From Candidatus Caldilinea saccharophila (GTDB taxonomy: Bacteria; Chloroflexota; Anaerolineae; Caldilineales; Caldilineaceae), in contig JADJVW010000011.1 in assembly GCA_016710365.1 (NCBI GenBank), positions 1 to 64,000 on the forward strand: 64,000 nucleotides of DNA, written 5' to 3'. Below are positions 26,956 through 37,314 of the stretch, piece by piece. The notes beneath the pieces are model-generated. The model worked only from the letters and a program-made list of their open reading frames with translations, was not told the DNA's origin and made no database searches. Both the position numbers and the translations under genes were made by a program. The number at the start of each line of letters is the position of its first letter. Positions within the stretch are counted from its first letter, which is position 1.

Positions 26956-29261
26956 TCATGCCCCGGCGCAGCGGATGCGTGCGTGCAGATCGCGCAGGCC
27001 GTCCAGCGCCGCGTCGAGTTCCAGATGGACAACCTCAGCCGTGTCGGTTTGGCCGCTGCCGGCGTCGCTGCGACCGTCCAGCAGCCGCACCAACTGCCAG
27101 CGCCAACGACGCGCGTCGTCGGCCCACACGTTGAGAGCAAATTCAGCCGTGGCGCCCAGCGCCTGATTGTAGAAGCGATGCACATCCTTGAGATCGCGCG
27201 TAAAGCGGGCGGGCGGCAAGTCCTGGCGGGTGCGCCGTCCGTACGCCTTGCTGGTCAGCCGCTCGTCGAGGATCGCCACCACGCCGCAATCATCGCTGCG
27301 GCGGATGAGGCGGCCAAAGCCCTGCTTGAGCGCCAGCGTCATCAACGGCGCCATGTACTCCGCAAAGCTTGACCGGCCCTCGGCCTCGATGGCGCGCATC
27401 CGGGCGCCGTGGAGCGGGTCGCCAGGCGTGGGGAAGGGCATCTTGTCCATGATGACGAGGCTGAGGTCATCGCCGGGTATGTCAACGCCTTCCCAGAAGG
27501 AACGGGTCGCCAGCAACACGCTGTAGGGCGTCGCGCGGAACCAGCTCAGCAGCGCATCGCGCGGGGCGTCGCCTTGCGCCCGCACCGGCCAGACCACTCC
27601 CTGGGTGGCAGCCTGCACGCGGTCATTCACCTGTTGCAGGCCGCTCCAACTGGTGAAGAGACAAAGCGTGCGCCCGCGGCTCACTTCGAGCAGGCGCTCG
27701 ATTTCGCGGGCGACTGCTGCGTAAAAGGCGTCGGCGTTGCGATAGTCGTAAGCGGGCAGCGCAGGCTGGTAGAGCATGGCCTGCCGCGGGTAGTCGAAGA
27801 CGGTCGGCAGCACATGCTCCTCGCCGGTGGCCTTGATGCCGCAGCGCGCCTTGTAATGATGGAAATGGCCGCCGGTGGCAAGCGTCGCGCTGGTGCAGAC
27901 CACGGTGCGTGCAACCGCGTTGCCGTTGTCGTCTTCAGGATGAAAAAGGTAGGCGGTGAGCAGTTCAGCCGGATTGATCGGCGCGGCGTGCACCTCCAAT
28001 GTGATATGCCGGCGGTCGAAGACGCGCACAGCGTAACGCACGACCGTGTCGTCTTTGCGGCTGGCCCCGATCGCTTTCAGCTTTTCGGCGGTGCTGTTGA
28101 CGGTGGTGATGGCCAGCTCATAATAGCGGAAACGTTCGGCGGTTTCAGCGTCGGGGCGTTCGCCCTGTTTGGCCGCCTGTTCGACCGCCGCGGCATAGGG
28201 ATTGGCTTGCTTCAGCCGCTTCCCCAACTCCGCCAGCGCATTGCTCAACTTGAGCGCGCTTTCCAGGTCGCCTTCGAGTTGAAAGGCATTGTTGTCGCTG
28301 CGCCGCGAGATTTCCTGAAACGCCAGTGTGTTGAGATAACGCAGCCGGTCGATCTCCTCGTCAGACAAGTGCTCCTTGAAGATCGAGCGCGCCAGCAATT
28401 GCTCGACTGTGTAGTCACTCACCATCACTTCATAGACGGCGGTGGCGATCTGCTCAAGGTGGTGCGCCTCATCGACGATGTAGATCGGCGCCGGCGGCAG
28501 GATGCGTTCGCCGGCGTAGCCCAACTCCAGCGCGTTGAGCAGCAGGTGATGGTTGGTGATGATGACCTGCGCCTGCGCCGCTTCGTCGCGCATGAGGTTG
28601 ATCCAGCAATCGTCCTCGTAAAAGGGCGCAGGTCGCTGCTCAGCACGAAAGGCAGCTCGTCAATATCGCCGGTCGCTGTCTGCTCCAGCCAGCCCTTCAT
28701 GGCCTTGAACTGATCGTCCTCGCGGTCGTAGAGCGAGATATATCCCTGCTCGTTGACTTCTTTCTCCCACTTGTAATTGCAGACAAAATTGCTGCGCCCT
28801 TTGACGATGACCGCGGAAATCGGCTTGCCCAGCACCTTGCGCAGAAACGGGATTTCCTTCTGAAAAAGTTGGCTCTGCGGCGACTTGTTGGCGGTGGAGA
28901 CGACCACCGGCTGCCCGCTGAGGATCGCAGGGATCAGATAAGCGATCGGCTTTCCGGTGCCGGTGGGCGCTTCAATCAAGGCGTGATGGCGGGCAAGAAT
29001 GGCGCGCTTGACCGCCTCGGCCATGTCAAGTTGACTCTGGCGCAACTCGTAGCCGCCCAATTCGTGGGCCAACGCGCCGTCTGCCCCAAACAGCGCGGCG
29101 AAATCGCTCGCCGCCAATGCGGCCAGCGCAGCCTCCGCGTCCGCATCGTTGTCTGTCGCCGGCAAATGGACTGCGTCGTCGACAAAGGGATCGTCTAGGA
29201 AATCATCTTTAATGGGAGATGGATGGGGCCGGGAAGATTTTTTGGACATGGACGGCATCAT
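26956..29261 (-). CDS. DinG/XPD-type ATP-dependent DNA helicase, frameshifted at 28620
   Basis: About 768 residues, superfamily 2 with DEAD2-like features. The N-terminal frame has a Q-region (YELRQSQLDMAEAV), Walker A in EAPTGTGKPIAYLIP (GTGKP rather than GTGKT), and NFVCNYKWEKEV, where a single Cys remains of the iron-sulphur cysteine set. A missing T in the A-run at 28620-28623 breaks between SSDLRPF and YEDDCWINLM. The second frame has ITNHHLLL, DEAH box (VDEAHHLEQI), LFTSWSGLQQV, SFWEGVDIPGDDLSLVIMDKMPF, and motif VI QGFGRLIRRSDDCGVVAILDERL. Such helicases unwind 5' to 3' on damaged or R-loop DNA. The cysteine spacing for a cluster should be checked. Start at 29261 is uncertain; 29249 is possible. 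Confidence 0.85.
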
Positions 29262-29353
29262 AGCACAAATGTGCGGGCGACTCAACCGTCGCGGGTGCAC
29301 TTCCGAGATAACTCTTTGCAACGGCGAGAAGACAAACTCAGTACTTCACGAAT

Positions 29354-29422
29354 CTCACGCGAAGCCGCGAAGAACGCGAAGGAAACCATCTTCAACTTCG
29401 CAACTTCGCGCCTTCGCGTGAG
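29354..29422. repeat. CGCGAAG/CTTCGCG-type imperfect palindrome
   Basis: Left arm reiterates acgcgaag (29354-29382), right arm the complement cttcgcg (29396-29422), ending in CTCACGCG and CGCGTGAG. It occupies the gap between the tyrA-type stop and the helicase start. A related CTCTGCG version lies at 49446-49478. Confidence 0.7.
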
Positions 29423-29441
29423 GCGAAATCGCCGCTTTGCC

Positions 29442-30314
<873 letters not shown>

Positions 30315-30329
30315 CATAGTGTGAATCAG

Positions 30330-30485
30330 GGAGAGAAGGAGAGGGGGAGACAAGGAGACAGGGGGGCATACAATCTCCCAATCTCTTAATCTCCCAATCT
30401 CAAATCTCCCAATCTCAAATCTCCCAATCTCAAATCTCCCAATCTCAAATCTCCCAATCTCTTAATCCCCCCAATCTCTTAATTC
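30330..30485. repeat. AATCTC-type low-complexity repeat, copy 2
   Basis: Between two genes of the aromatic operon. At 30365-30485 the 15-base unit CTCCCAATCTCAAAT recurs about four times, flanked by variants with TTAATC. A purine-rich part (30330-30360, gagaaggagagg) precedes it and could pair with it imperfectly. Confidence 0.75.
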
Positions 30486-31499
<1,014 letters not shown>

Positions 31500-31509
31500 A
31501 GATAGTTCA

Positions 31510-31610
31510 CCTTTGTGGTTGGGTTGTGGTGAGATTGGGGATTAGGAGAATAGAGATTGCACACTACCCATGACCAATCTCTTAATCTCCAATCTCTCAA
31601 TCTCCTCTGC
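31510..31610. repeat. AATCTC-type low-complexity inverted segment, copy 3
   Basis: Between the two DAHP synthase genes: left half rich in GAGATTGG (31530-31560), right half rich in AATCTC (31575-31605); the halves are imperfect complements. Confidence 0.65.
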
Positions 31611-31611
31611 C

Positions 31612-32649
31612 TCACGCCAGCGCTGGCTCGGCGACCGTGCGATCCACCGCCGCGGCGACGCGGCGCAGGCTCTTCATCAGGCTGGCGAAATCTTCCAGCG
31701 TCAGACTCTGGCGGCCGTCGCTGACCGCGGCGTCGGGGTCGGAATGCACCTCGATGATCAGCGCGTCTGCGCCCGCGGCCACCGCCGCGCGGCTCATGGA
31801 CGGCACCAACTCGCGCAGCCCGGTGCCGTGCGACGGATCGGCCACCACCGGTAGATGGCTCTGCTCCTTGAGCACCGGCACGGCGTTGAGGTCGAAGGTG
31901 TTGCGCGTCGCGGTCTCGTAGGTGCGGATGCCGCGCTCGCAGAGCATGACGTTGTAGTTGCCGTTGCTGACGATGTATTCGGCGCACATCAGCAGCTCGC
32001 GGATCGTGCCGCTGATGCCGCGCTTGAGCATAACCGGCTTGCTCTGCTTGCCGACTGCCTGCAACAGGCCGTAATTCTGCATATTGCGGGCGCCGATCTG
32101 GAGGATATCGGCGTATTCGGCGATCATCGGCACCTGCTCCTCGCGCATCACTTCGGTGATGAACGGCAGTCCCGTCGCCTCACGCGCATCGGCCAGATAC
32201 TCTAGTCCCTTCAGGCCAAGCCCCTGGAAGTCGTAGGGGCTGGTGCGCGGTTTGAACGCGCCCCCGCGCAGCACGGTCGCGCCGGTCGCTTTGACCGCGT
32301 GGGCGATTTCGATGATCTGCTCGCGGCTTTCCACACTGCACGGCCCGGCCATGACGACGATCTCCGACCCGCCGATGCGCACGCGCCCCTCCGCAACATC
32401 GATCAGCGTGTTGTCGGGGCGCGCGGTGCGGCCGGAGAGCTTGTATGGCTCCTGGATGCGCAAAGAGTGCATGACGCCCTCCATCTGGTCGAACACCTCA
32501 CGCGTGACGCGCGTCAGGTCGCCGACCAGCGCCACCACGGTGCGATTATCCCCGTAAATGGGGTGGGTTTTGGCGCCCATCGATTCAGCTTTGCGGATGA
32601 CGGCGCCGATCTCAGCGGCGGTGGCGCCTGGTTTCATGACGACGATCAT
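31612..32649 (-). CDS. aroF: 3-deoxy-7-phosphoheptulonate synthase (DAHP synthase), type I beta, copy 2
   Basis: 345 residues from the ATG at 32649 (AAGGGGAAA eight bases before). It has the same plan as the neighbour at 30486-31499: N-terminal ferredoxin-like domain (MIVVMKPGATAAEIGAVI), then VMAGPCSVESREQI, LRGGAFKPRTSPYDFQGLG, QIGARNMQNYGLLQA, MLKRGISGTIRELLMCAEYI, VVADPSHGTG. The copies are about two-thirds alike by eye, so the duplication is old. Two active copies could differ in feedback control by phenylalanine and tyrosine; the N-terminal domains differ enough for this. Confidence 0.92.
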   Translation of the reverse strand: MIVVMKPGATAAEIGAVIRKAESMGAKTHPIYGDNRTVVALVGDLTRVTREVFDQMEGVMHSLRIQEPYKLSGRTARPDNTLIDVAEGRVRIGGSEIVVMAGPCSVESREQIIEIAHAVKATGATVLRGGAFKPRTSPYDFQGLGLKGLEYLADAREATGLPFITEVMREEQVPMIAEYADILQIGARNMQNYGLLQAVGKQSKPVMLKRGISGTIRELLMCAEYIVSNGNYNVMLCERGIRTYETATRNTFDLNAVPVLKEQSHLPVVADPSHGTGLRELVPSMSRAAVAAGADALIIEVHSDPDAAVSDGRQSLTLEDFASLMKSLRRVAAAVDRTVAEPALA

Positions 32650-32713
32650 AGTAGTTTCCCCTTGTTGCGATATACACATTCAACTGATTTGTATAGGCTC
32701 TGGCGAAAATCGA

Positions 32714-32796
32714 CCATGGATTCAACGGATGAGGCGCATCTTTACGGATTTGCTCCGAAAATTATCCGGCTTTCTCCGTGAAATCCGTGGCCTATG
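32714..32796. repeat. ATCCGT-type imperfect palindrome, copy 3
   Basis: Words ggattcaacggat and acggattt on the left, atccggc, tccgtg and aatccgtgg on the right. The termini CCATGGAT and ATCCGTGG pair imperfectly. It lies between pheA and the DAHP synthase gene. Confidence 0.6.
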
Positions 32797-32824
32797 GAAA
32801 CCCGACTGAACAGTTGCCAGCTTC

Positions 32825-33697
32825 CTAGATTTGCAGTAAGGCCGATTGGCTGCCGGCGCGATCTTCCTCAAGCGGTTGCGCCGCAGCATAACTGCCTAAC
32901 AGCTTGACAAACGCGGCGCGATTTAACAGCCCCACGACCGCGGCGCTGATGTGCGCATCCTGCCAGTGACCATCAAGGTCGACATAGAAAACATATTGCC
33001 ACGGACGGTTGCGCCGCGGGCGGCTCTCCAGCTTGGTCAAGTTGACCTGACGCGTGGCGAACTCGCCCAACGCGTGGTAAAGAGAGCCAGGCGTGTTAGG
33101 CACGGCAAAGACGAGCGAGGTCTTGCTGCGTTCGGCATGGGGCGGATCGCCCTTGCCCACTACAAAAAAGCGCGTGTAATTGTTGGGCATATCCTCGATT
33201 CCCTCGTCAATGATCTCCAGCCCGTAGACTTCCGCCGCGAGTTTGCTGGCGATCACGGCCACGCCGGCCACCGGCGCGGCTGCCAGGTCTTTGGCGCTGC
33301 CGGCCGTATCGTACCAGGGCACCGCGGCCAGCTTGCGCCGGTTGAGGTAGCTTTCGCACTGCGCCAACGCCTGTGGGTGGCTGCGCACCTGCGTGATCGT
33401 TGCGCCGTTTCCTACTTCGCTGCTGGGAATCGCAAGCAAGTTGTGCCGCACGCGCAGCAGGATTTCACCGTGCACCTTGAGATCGTGGTCGAGCAACAGA
33501 TCGTAGGATTTGTTGATGCTGCCCGCCGTTGAATTCTCGACCGGCACGGCGCCATAGTCCGCTTGTCCGGCATCGACTGCGGCGAAAATTTCCTCGAAGG
33601 CGCGGCAGGGCAGCGTTTCGACCTCATTGCCAAAGTGGAGGCGGCAGGCTTCTTCCGAGTAGGCGCCATGTTCTCCCTGAAATGCTATCATCATCAT
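32825..33697 (-). CDS. pheA: prephenate dehydratase
   Basis: 290 residues. It converts prephenate to phenylpyruvate, towards phenylalanine. MIAFQGEHGAYSEEACRLHFG opens the periplasmic-binding-like catalytic domain. ADYGAVPVENSTAGSINKSYDLL contains the conserved ENS and Thr, and NNYTRFFVVGKG includes the catalytic TRF. An ACT domain at the C-terminus (KTSLVFAVPNTPGSLYHALG, then LTKLESRPRRNRPWQYVFYVDLDGH, with the ESRP motif) should bind phenylalanine for feedback control. Its first ATG overlaps the aroH stop (ATGA) and GGAGGGG precedes it; one of two further ATGs (33694, 33691) could also serve. Confidence 0.95.
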   Translation of the reverse strand: MMMIAFQGEHGAYSEEACRLHFGNEVETLPCRAFEEIFAAVDAGQADYGAVPVENSTAGSINKSYDLLLDHDLKVHGEILLRVRHNLLAIPSSEVGNGATITQVRSHPQALAQCESYLNRRKLAAVPWYDTAGSAKDLAAAPVAGVAVIASKLAAEVYGLEIIDEGIEDMPNNYTRFFVVGKGDPPHAERSKTSLVFAVPNTPGSLYHALGEFATRQVNLTKLESRPRRNRPWQYVFYVDLDGHWQDAHISAAVVGLLNRAAFVKLLGSYAAAQPLEEDRAGSQSALLQI

Positions 33698-34134
33698 GAT
33701 CCCCTCCATGCCTTCAATTGTTCTTCGATCCAACGATTCAACTCGGCCATATCGACGCTCGACAGCATCGCTGTCTTGTCTGGGCGCAGCGCCTGTGCTG
33801 CTCTGAGATAGACATGCTGGATCTGCTGCTGTGGCATGTCGGTGTTCCAGTGAATCAGCACGCGGATACACTTCTCCAGCGCCCCAGGCACCTCGATCTC
33901 ATGGCTGCACATCAGCGGCACATCGAGCCAGCCCAGTTGACGGGCCGCGGTGGCCGGAAACGCGTCCCGGAGGTCAGGCGTCGTCGTAAAGATAGCGCTC
34001 GCCACATCCCCGGTATGGATGCCGTTCAGATGGATGACCAACGCCAACAATTCGCGCGTGGCTTTTAGAATCTCCTCGCGATCATTCTGTGCGACGGTAG
34101 TCGCCCCACGCACGCCCCTACACACGACGCTCAT
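33694..34134 (-). CDS. aroH: chorismate mutase, AroH type
   Basis: 146 residues, a single-domain trimeric chorismate mutase. It turns chorismate into prephenate, feeding both pheA and tyrA. MSVVCRGVRGATTVAQNDREEIL is the classic AroH start, with the Arg of VRGATTV in the active site. LLALVIHLNGIHTGDVASAIFTTTPDLRDAFPA and the CIRVLIHWNTD segment supply further active-site residues, including the essential Arg of CIRVL. Start 34134 is preferred to upstream ATGs because the homology begins there and GGAG is seven bases away. It is the first gene after the long leader. Confidence 0.95.
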   Translation of the reverse strand: MSVVCRGVRGATTVAQNDREEILKATRELLALVIHLNGIHTGDVASAIFTTTPDLRDAFPATAARQLGWLDVPLMCSHEIEVPGALEKCIRVLIHWNTDMPQQQIQHVYLRAAQALRPDKTAMLSSVDMAELNRWIEEQLKAWRGS

Positions 34135-34183
34135 TGCTTCGCTCCTACTCTGGACTGCCCCGATGTTCATTTGATTAGACAAC

Positions 34184-34218
34184 AAAAAAAGCGAGGTTGC
34201 TTTCGCCAACCTCGCTTT
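34184..34218 (-). terminator. leader hairpin 2 with T-run just before aroH
   Basis: On the minus strand GCGAGGTTG, a seven-base loop and CAACCTCGC are followed by seven T residues, a full intrinsic terminator ending 50 bases before the aroH start. No gene precedes it on this strand, so it must act inside the aro leader, as an attenuator would. Confidence 0.8.
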
Positions 34219-34320
34219 CGTCGCATTCTTTGCGCACCTGATTACTCAGGCAGCCTCGTCGCTCCGACGTGGGTTAGCATCTGGCGATTGCCAAAAAAGC
34301 TAAAATAAAAGGAATAGCCA

Positions 34321-34351
34321 ACAAAAAACCCGCGCCAGGTAGGGCGCGGGT
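34321..34351 (-). terminator. leader hairpin 1 with T-run
   Basis: On the minus strand CCCGCGCC, six bases, GGCGCGGG, then six T residues. It lies about 150 bases into the same leader, upstream of hairpin 2. Confidence 0.75.
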
Positions 34352-34509
34352 CGGAAGTCACGGATCGTTTGGGCAGCACAGCAGCGCCCGTGACAACGGT
34401 CGCCGATCGGATCTGGTTGTGCATCCAGCGCTGTGTAAGCATCTTGCCTGTGACCTGATAATAATGGCCTGATAATGAAGGCGTAAGCCTTGTCGTCCGA
34501 AGCGCCAAA

Positions 34510-34538
34510 AGTGTAGCACGTGTTTTTGGGCTTGTCAA
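34510..34538 (-). promoter_or_regulatory. promoter of the aromatic amino acid operon
   Basis: Minus strand: -35 TTGACA (34533-34538), 17-bp spacer, -10 TACACT (34510-34515). This is one substitution from consensus and drives the leader and aroH. Confidence 0.8.
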
Positions 34539-34794
34539 TTACTCCGAAAGTTTTTTGCTTTTCACAAAAAAACGAGAGTTTACGAAACGCCTGAAACATG
34601 ATAGCATCATGGCAGCGTCTGTTTACGGATACGCTTCATAACATCGCCTTGACCCCCTGCTTTATCCAGAAATTGGGTGCGATGCCCTATAAAGCGATCG
34701 TCACGAAAGTTGCTCCACAGAAAATTCTGGATAGACGCTTAGTGGATCGCCAGTATCACCCTACACCATGACAATCTAAAAGGAGTTTCACCGT

Positions 34795-36045
34795 ATGAAT
34801 TCAAGAGGTATACGTTCAAGAGGATTTTCCCTGCTTTTGGTGCTTGTATTGCTGTTGGCAACGTTTAGCACAGCGCTGGCTCAGGCGAAGCCCTTCTGTG
34901 GCGATATGGATAAGGCTGACTGCGCCTTGCTCACATCTGCCGCGGAAAACATGAAAGAAGTTTCATCTTACCAGGCGGATGCCGAGTACAGCGCCCAGCT
35001 TGTCGGCATTCCAGGACTGCCCATCAGCGACGCCTCGGTCACGGTGACCGTCAGCGGCGCATTTACCTACGATGACGCGGCCATCGCGGCAGCCCAAGCG
35101 ATGGACATGGCCACCGGCCAGGAAGAAATTGCGACGTTGATGGCGGAATCGCCGGAAGTGTTTGTGGATTTCTACAACGGCTGGGCTTTCGACATGACCA
35201 TCCTGGTCGAAGCCAACGAAGAAGTGGTTGCGGCCCTTTCCGCTGACGCCGGCATGGAATTGCCCGCCGAGTTGAATATCCCGCTGATTCTCAAGGATGG
35301 CATTCTGTACGTCGATGTCACCGACCTGGCGCCGCTGATGCAAGGCGGCGAGAACATGCAAGGTTGGATCGGCTTCGAACTGGGCCGACTGATGGAAGCT
35401 TCCATCGAGCAGGGCGCGTTTGAGCAGGCGGCCGCGGCCATGGATCCGGAGTCGATGGCGATGATGAGCGGCGGAGATGGCGCAACCGCGGCCGCGCTCA
35501 TGGGGATGCAGGCTGCGTTAAGCGACCCCAAAGCCCTTGAGAAATTCATGAGCATCCAACGCGTCGATGACCGCGAAGTCGACGGCGCGACGCTTGCGAT
35601 TTTCGAGACTGATTTCGACGTGCTCGCCTTCATCAGCAGCCCCGATTTTGTGGAAATGGTCAAGGGGATGGCCGCTTCCGGCGCATTGGGCGAGGATGTC
35701 CCTTCGGCTGCTGATCTCGACGAGGCCATGCAGATGATGGGTCTCATGGGGCCCATGCTCTTCCAGGGCCTGACTGCGCGCAGCGCCATTGGCGTCAGCA
35801 TCGACGAGCCAACCTATGTCCACGAATATACATCACTTTTTAGTTGGGATCTCTCCGGCCTGTTGCAGATGGCGGCCATGAGCGGCGCCATCCCGGCCAA
35901 TGAAATGCCGTCAGGCAAATCGTTGATCGAGTTCTCCACCTCTGTCATGAACTCGGACTTTGCTGGAGAGCAGAGCATCGAAGCCCCAGCCGACGCTCAG
36001 ATCGTGCCTGCCGAAGCGATGATGCAGCCGGCCGAGAGCAACTGA
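34795..36045 (+). CDS. secreted protein of unknown function
   Basis: 416 residues with an N-terminal signal peptide (FSLLLVLVLLLATFSTALAQA, cleavage probably after ALA). The mature part begins KPFCGDMDKADCALL and contains two early cysteines. The rest is acidic, Met- and Ala-rich (PESMAMMSGGDG, EAMQMMGLMGPM), with a middle region that resembles LppX/LolA-like lipid-binding proteins: YQADAEYSAQLVG ... VFVDFYNGWAFDM. The pattern of beta-strands followed by VDGATLAIFETDFDV would suit a lipoprotein-carrier-like fold, but this is a weak inference. SD AAAGGAG nine bases before the ATG. A terminator follows, so the gene is monocistronic. Confidence 0.75.
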   Translation: MNSRGIRSRGFSLLLVLVLLLATFSTALAQAKPFCGDMDKADCALLTSAAENMKEVSSYQADAEYSAQLVGIPGLPISDASVTVTVSGAFTYDDAAIAAAQAMDMATGQEEIATLMAESPEVFVDFYNGWAFDMTILVEANEEVVAALSADAGMELPAELNIPLILKDGILYVDVTDLAPLMQGGENMQGWIGFELGRLMEASIEQGAFEQAAAAMDPESMAMMSGGDGATAAALMGMQAALSDPKALEKFMSIQRVDDREVDGATLAIFETDFDVLAFISSPDFVEMVKGMAASGALGEDVPSAADLDEAMQMMGLMGPMLFQGLTARSAIGVSIDEPTYVHEYTSLFSWDLSGLLQMAAMSGAIPANEMPSGKSLIEFSTSVMNSDFAGEQSIEAPADAQIVPAEAMMQPAESN

Positions 36046-36084
36046 CGCTCCCTGCGTGTGACTCTGTTGACGCAAAAGACTAAA

Positions 36085-36117
36085 AGAGCGCCTCACACAG
36101 ATGAGGCGCTCTTTTTA
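36085..36117 (+). terminator. intrinsic terminator
   Basis: AGAGCGCCTCA (36085-36095), six-base loop, TGAGGCGCTCT (36102-36112) and a T-run; ends the secreted-protein transcript. Confidence 0.9.
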
Positions 36118-36133
36118 AGTGCATTGTCTAGAA

Positions 36134-36254
36134 CTATCCACAGATTTTACAGATGACACAGATTTTGCAGATTTTGGCGAAGCCTGGGTCGATACGTGAT
36201 GCCATGGCAGCGCTTTCACGCTTTCCATCTGTGGAATCTTCGCAATCTGTGGAT
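36134..36254. repeat. CACAGATT-type imperfect palindrome
   Basis: Left words ccacagattttacagatgacacagatt (36138-36164 region), right ATCTGTGGAATCTTCGC then AATCTGTGGAT (36227-36254). The intervening part holds ggcagcgctttcacgctttcc, which resembles the text at 19956-19980. It lies upstream of the kinase gene. Confidence 0.6.
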
Positions 36255-36282
36255 GATTTTTCTGAAAAGCTGCGGTTGCCCT

Positions 36283-37251
36283 ATGACTCATGCCATGCCA
36301 CGTTTTGAAATGACCACGATTGGCGAAACTATGTTGCGGCTGAGTGTGCCGTCAGGCGTGCGGCTGGAGACTGCTGCTCAATTTGATGTGCGGCCTGGCG
36401 GCGCCGAATCGAACGTCGCTGCACTGTTGGCGAGGCTAGGCAGACGCACGGCCTGGTGCGGCGCGCTGCCGGACTCAGCGTTGGGGCGGCTGGCCGCCAA
36501 CGCGCTGCGCATGGCCGGCGTCAATCTGGACGGCGTCGTCTGGTGTGACCAGGCGCGGATGGGACTGTATTTCATCGAATTTGCCGCGCCGCCGCGCCCG
36601 ACGCAGGTGCTTTACGACCGCACTGCCTCTTGCGCCGCGCAGATGACGCCGGCGCGCGTGGACTGGGACTGTCTGCTCGACACGCGGTTGCTCCATCTGA
36701 CCGGCATTACGCCGGCGCTTTCACCGGGTTGTCATGCACTCGTGACCGAGGCGCGGGACAGGGCGCGCGCCGCCGGGGTTGCGATCAGTTTCGACGTGAA
36801 CTATCGCGCCAAACTATGGCGCGCGGTGCAAGCCGCCGCGGTGCTCGAACCGCTGTTGAAGGAGGTCGATGTACTCTTTTGCAGCCAAGCGGATGCGCAG
36901 CGGTTGTTTGGGCTGCACGCGGCGCCGGAAGCTGCGATCGTGGAGCTTGCCGAGCGCATGGGAGCAGGGCTGACCGTCATGACGATCGGCGCCAATGGCG
37001 TGCTGGCATGGGATGGGGCCACGCTCCATCGCCAACCTGCCCTGCCTGCCGTCGTGCTCGACCGTCCGGGGGCAGGCGATGCGCTGGCCGCTGGCGTGTT
37101 ACAGGGGTGGTTGGCCGGGGACCTGGCGCGGGGTTTACGCTATGGCGTGACGCTGGCGGCGCTGGCCCTGAGCCAACAGGGCGACATAGTGGTGACTACT
37201 CTGGATGAGCTGGAGAGCCTGCTCGACAATAGCGGGATCATTTTGCGCTAA
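36283..37251 (+). CDS. PfkB-family carbohydrate kinase
   Basis: 322 residues from the ATG at 36283. PfkB kinases phosphorylate sugars such as 2-keto-3-deoxygluconate, fructose or ribose. Near the N-terminus, FDVRPGGAESNVAALLARLG is family signature 1 (sugar side). At the C-terminus, LDRPGAGDALAAGVLQGWLAG is signature 2, with the catalytic Asp of GAGD and the anion hole. IGETMLRLSVPSG at the start and the ISFDVNYRAKLW segment are most like KDG kinases, a tentative reading. No SD is evident, so the start could be 36295 or 36310 instead. The gene stands alone between a repeat and a convergent methyltransferase gene. Confidence 0.85.
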   Translation: MTHAMPRFEMTTIGETMLRLSVPSGVRLETAAQFDVRPGGAESNVAALLARLGRRTAWCGALPDSALGRLAANALRMAGVNLDGVVWCDQARMGLYFIEFAAPPRPTQVLYDRTASCAAQMTPARVDWDCLLDTRLLHLTGITPALSPGCHALVTEARDRARAAGVAISFDVNYRAKLWRAVQAAAVLEPLLKEVDVLFCSQADAQRLFGLHAAPEAAIVELAERMGAGLTVMTIGANGVLAWDGATLHRQPALPAVVLDRPGAGDALAAGVLQGWLAGDLARGLRYGVTLAALALSQQGDIVVTTLDELESLLDNSGIILR

Positions 37252-37272
37252 AGTAAAACGGTCTTCATCCTG

Positions 37273-37314
37273 GCGCAGCAACGACAGCGCGTGCACGCGC
37301 TGTCGTTGCTGCGC
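37273..37314. terminator. 42-bp perfect palindrome between convergent genes
   Basis: GCGCAGCAACGACAGCGCGT and its exact complement meet at a GTGCAC centre with no loop. It lies between the kinase stop (37251) and the stop of the facing gene (37314). There is no T-run, so it may be a bidirectional terminator of the Rho-independent U-less type or a repeat. Confidence 0.75.

Larger units (their letters stand above)
34135..34503 (-). promoter_or_regulatory. long leader of the aromatic operon, probable transcription attenuator
   Basis: About 370 bases between the predicted start of transcription (about 34503) and aroH. It contains two intrinsic-terminator hairpins and, from about 34345 to 34295, a frame that reads WRGFFVGYSFYFSFFG: nine aromatic residues in sixteen. 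That frame can be entered at ATG 34442 or 34424 and stops at 34242, 24 bases before hairpin 2. This could be a leader peptide, but the length (66 or 60 codons) is unlike classical leaders. No T-box core (GGTGGNACCGCG) was found. Which RNA alternates with the terminators is not resolved. Confidence 0.5.

Noticed and set aside
34135..34503. T-box riboswitch before aroH
   Set aside because: No GGTGGNACCGCG core or specifier-stem pattern could be found; only the terminators and the aromatic frame are clear.
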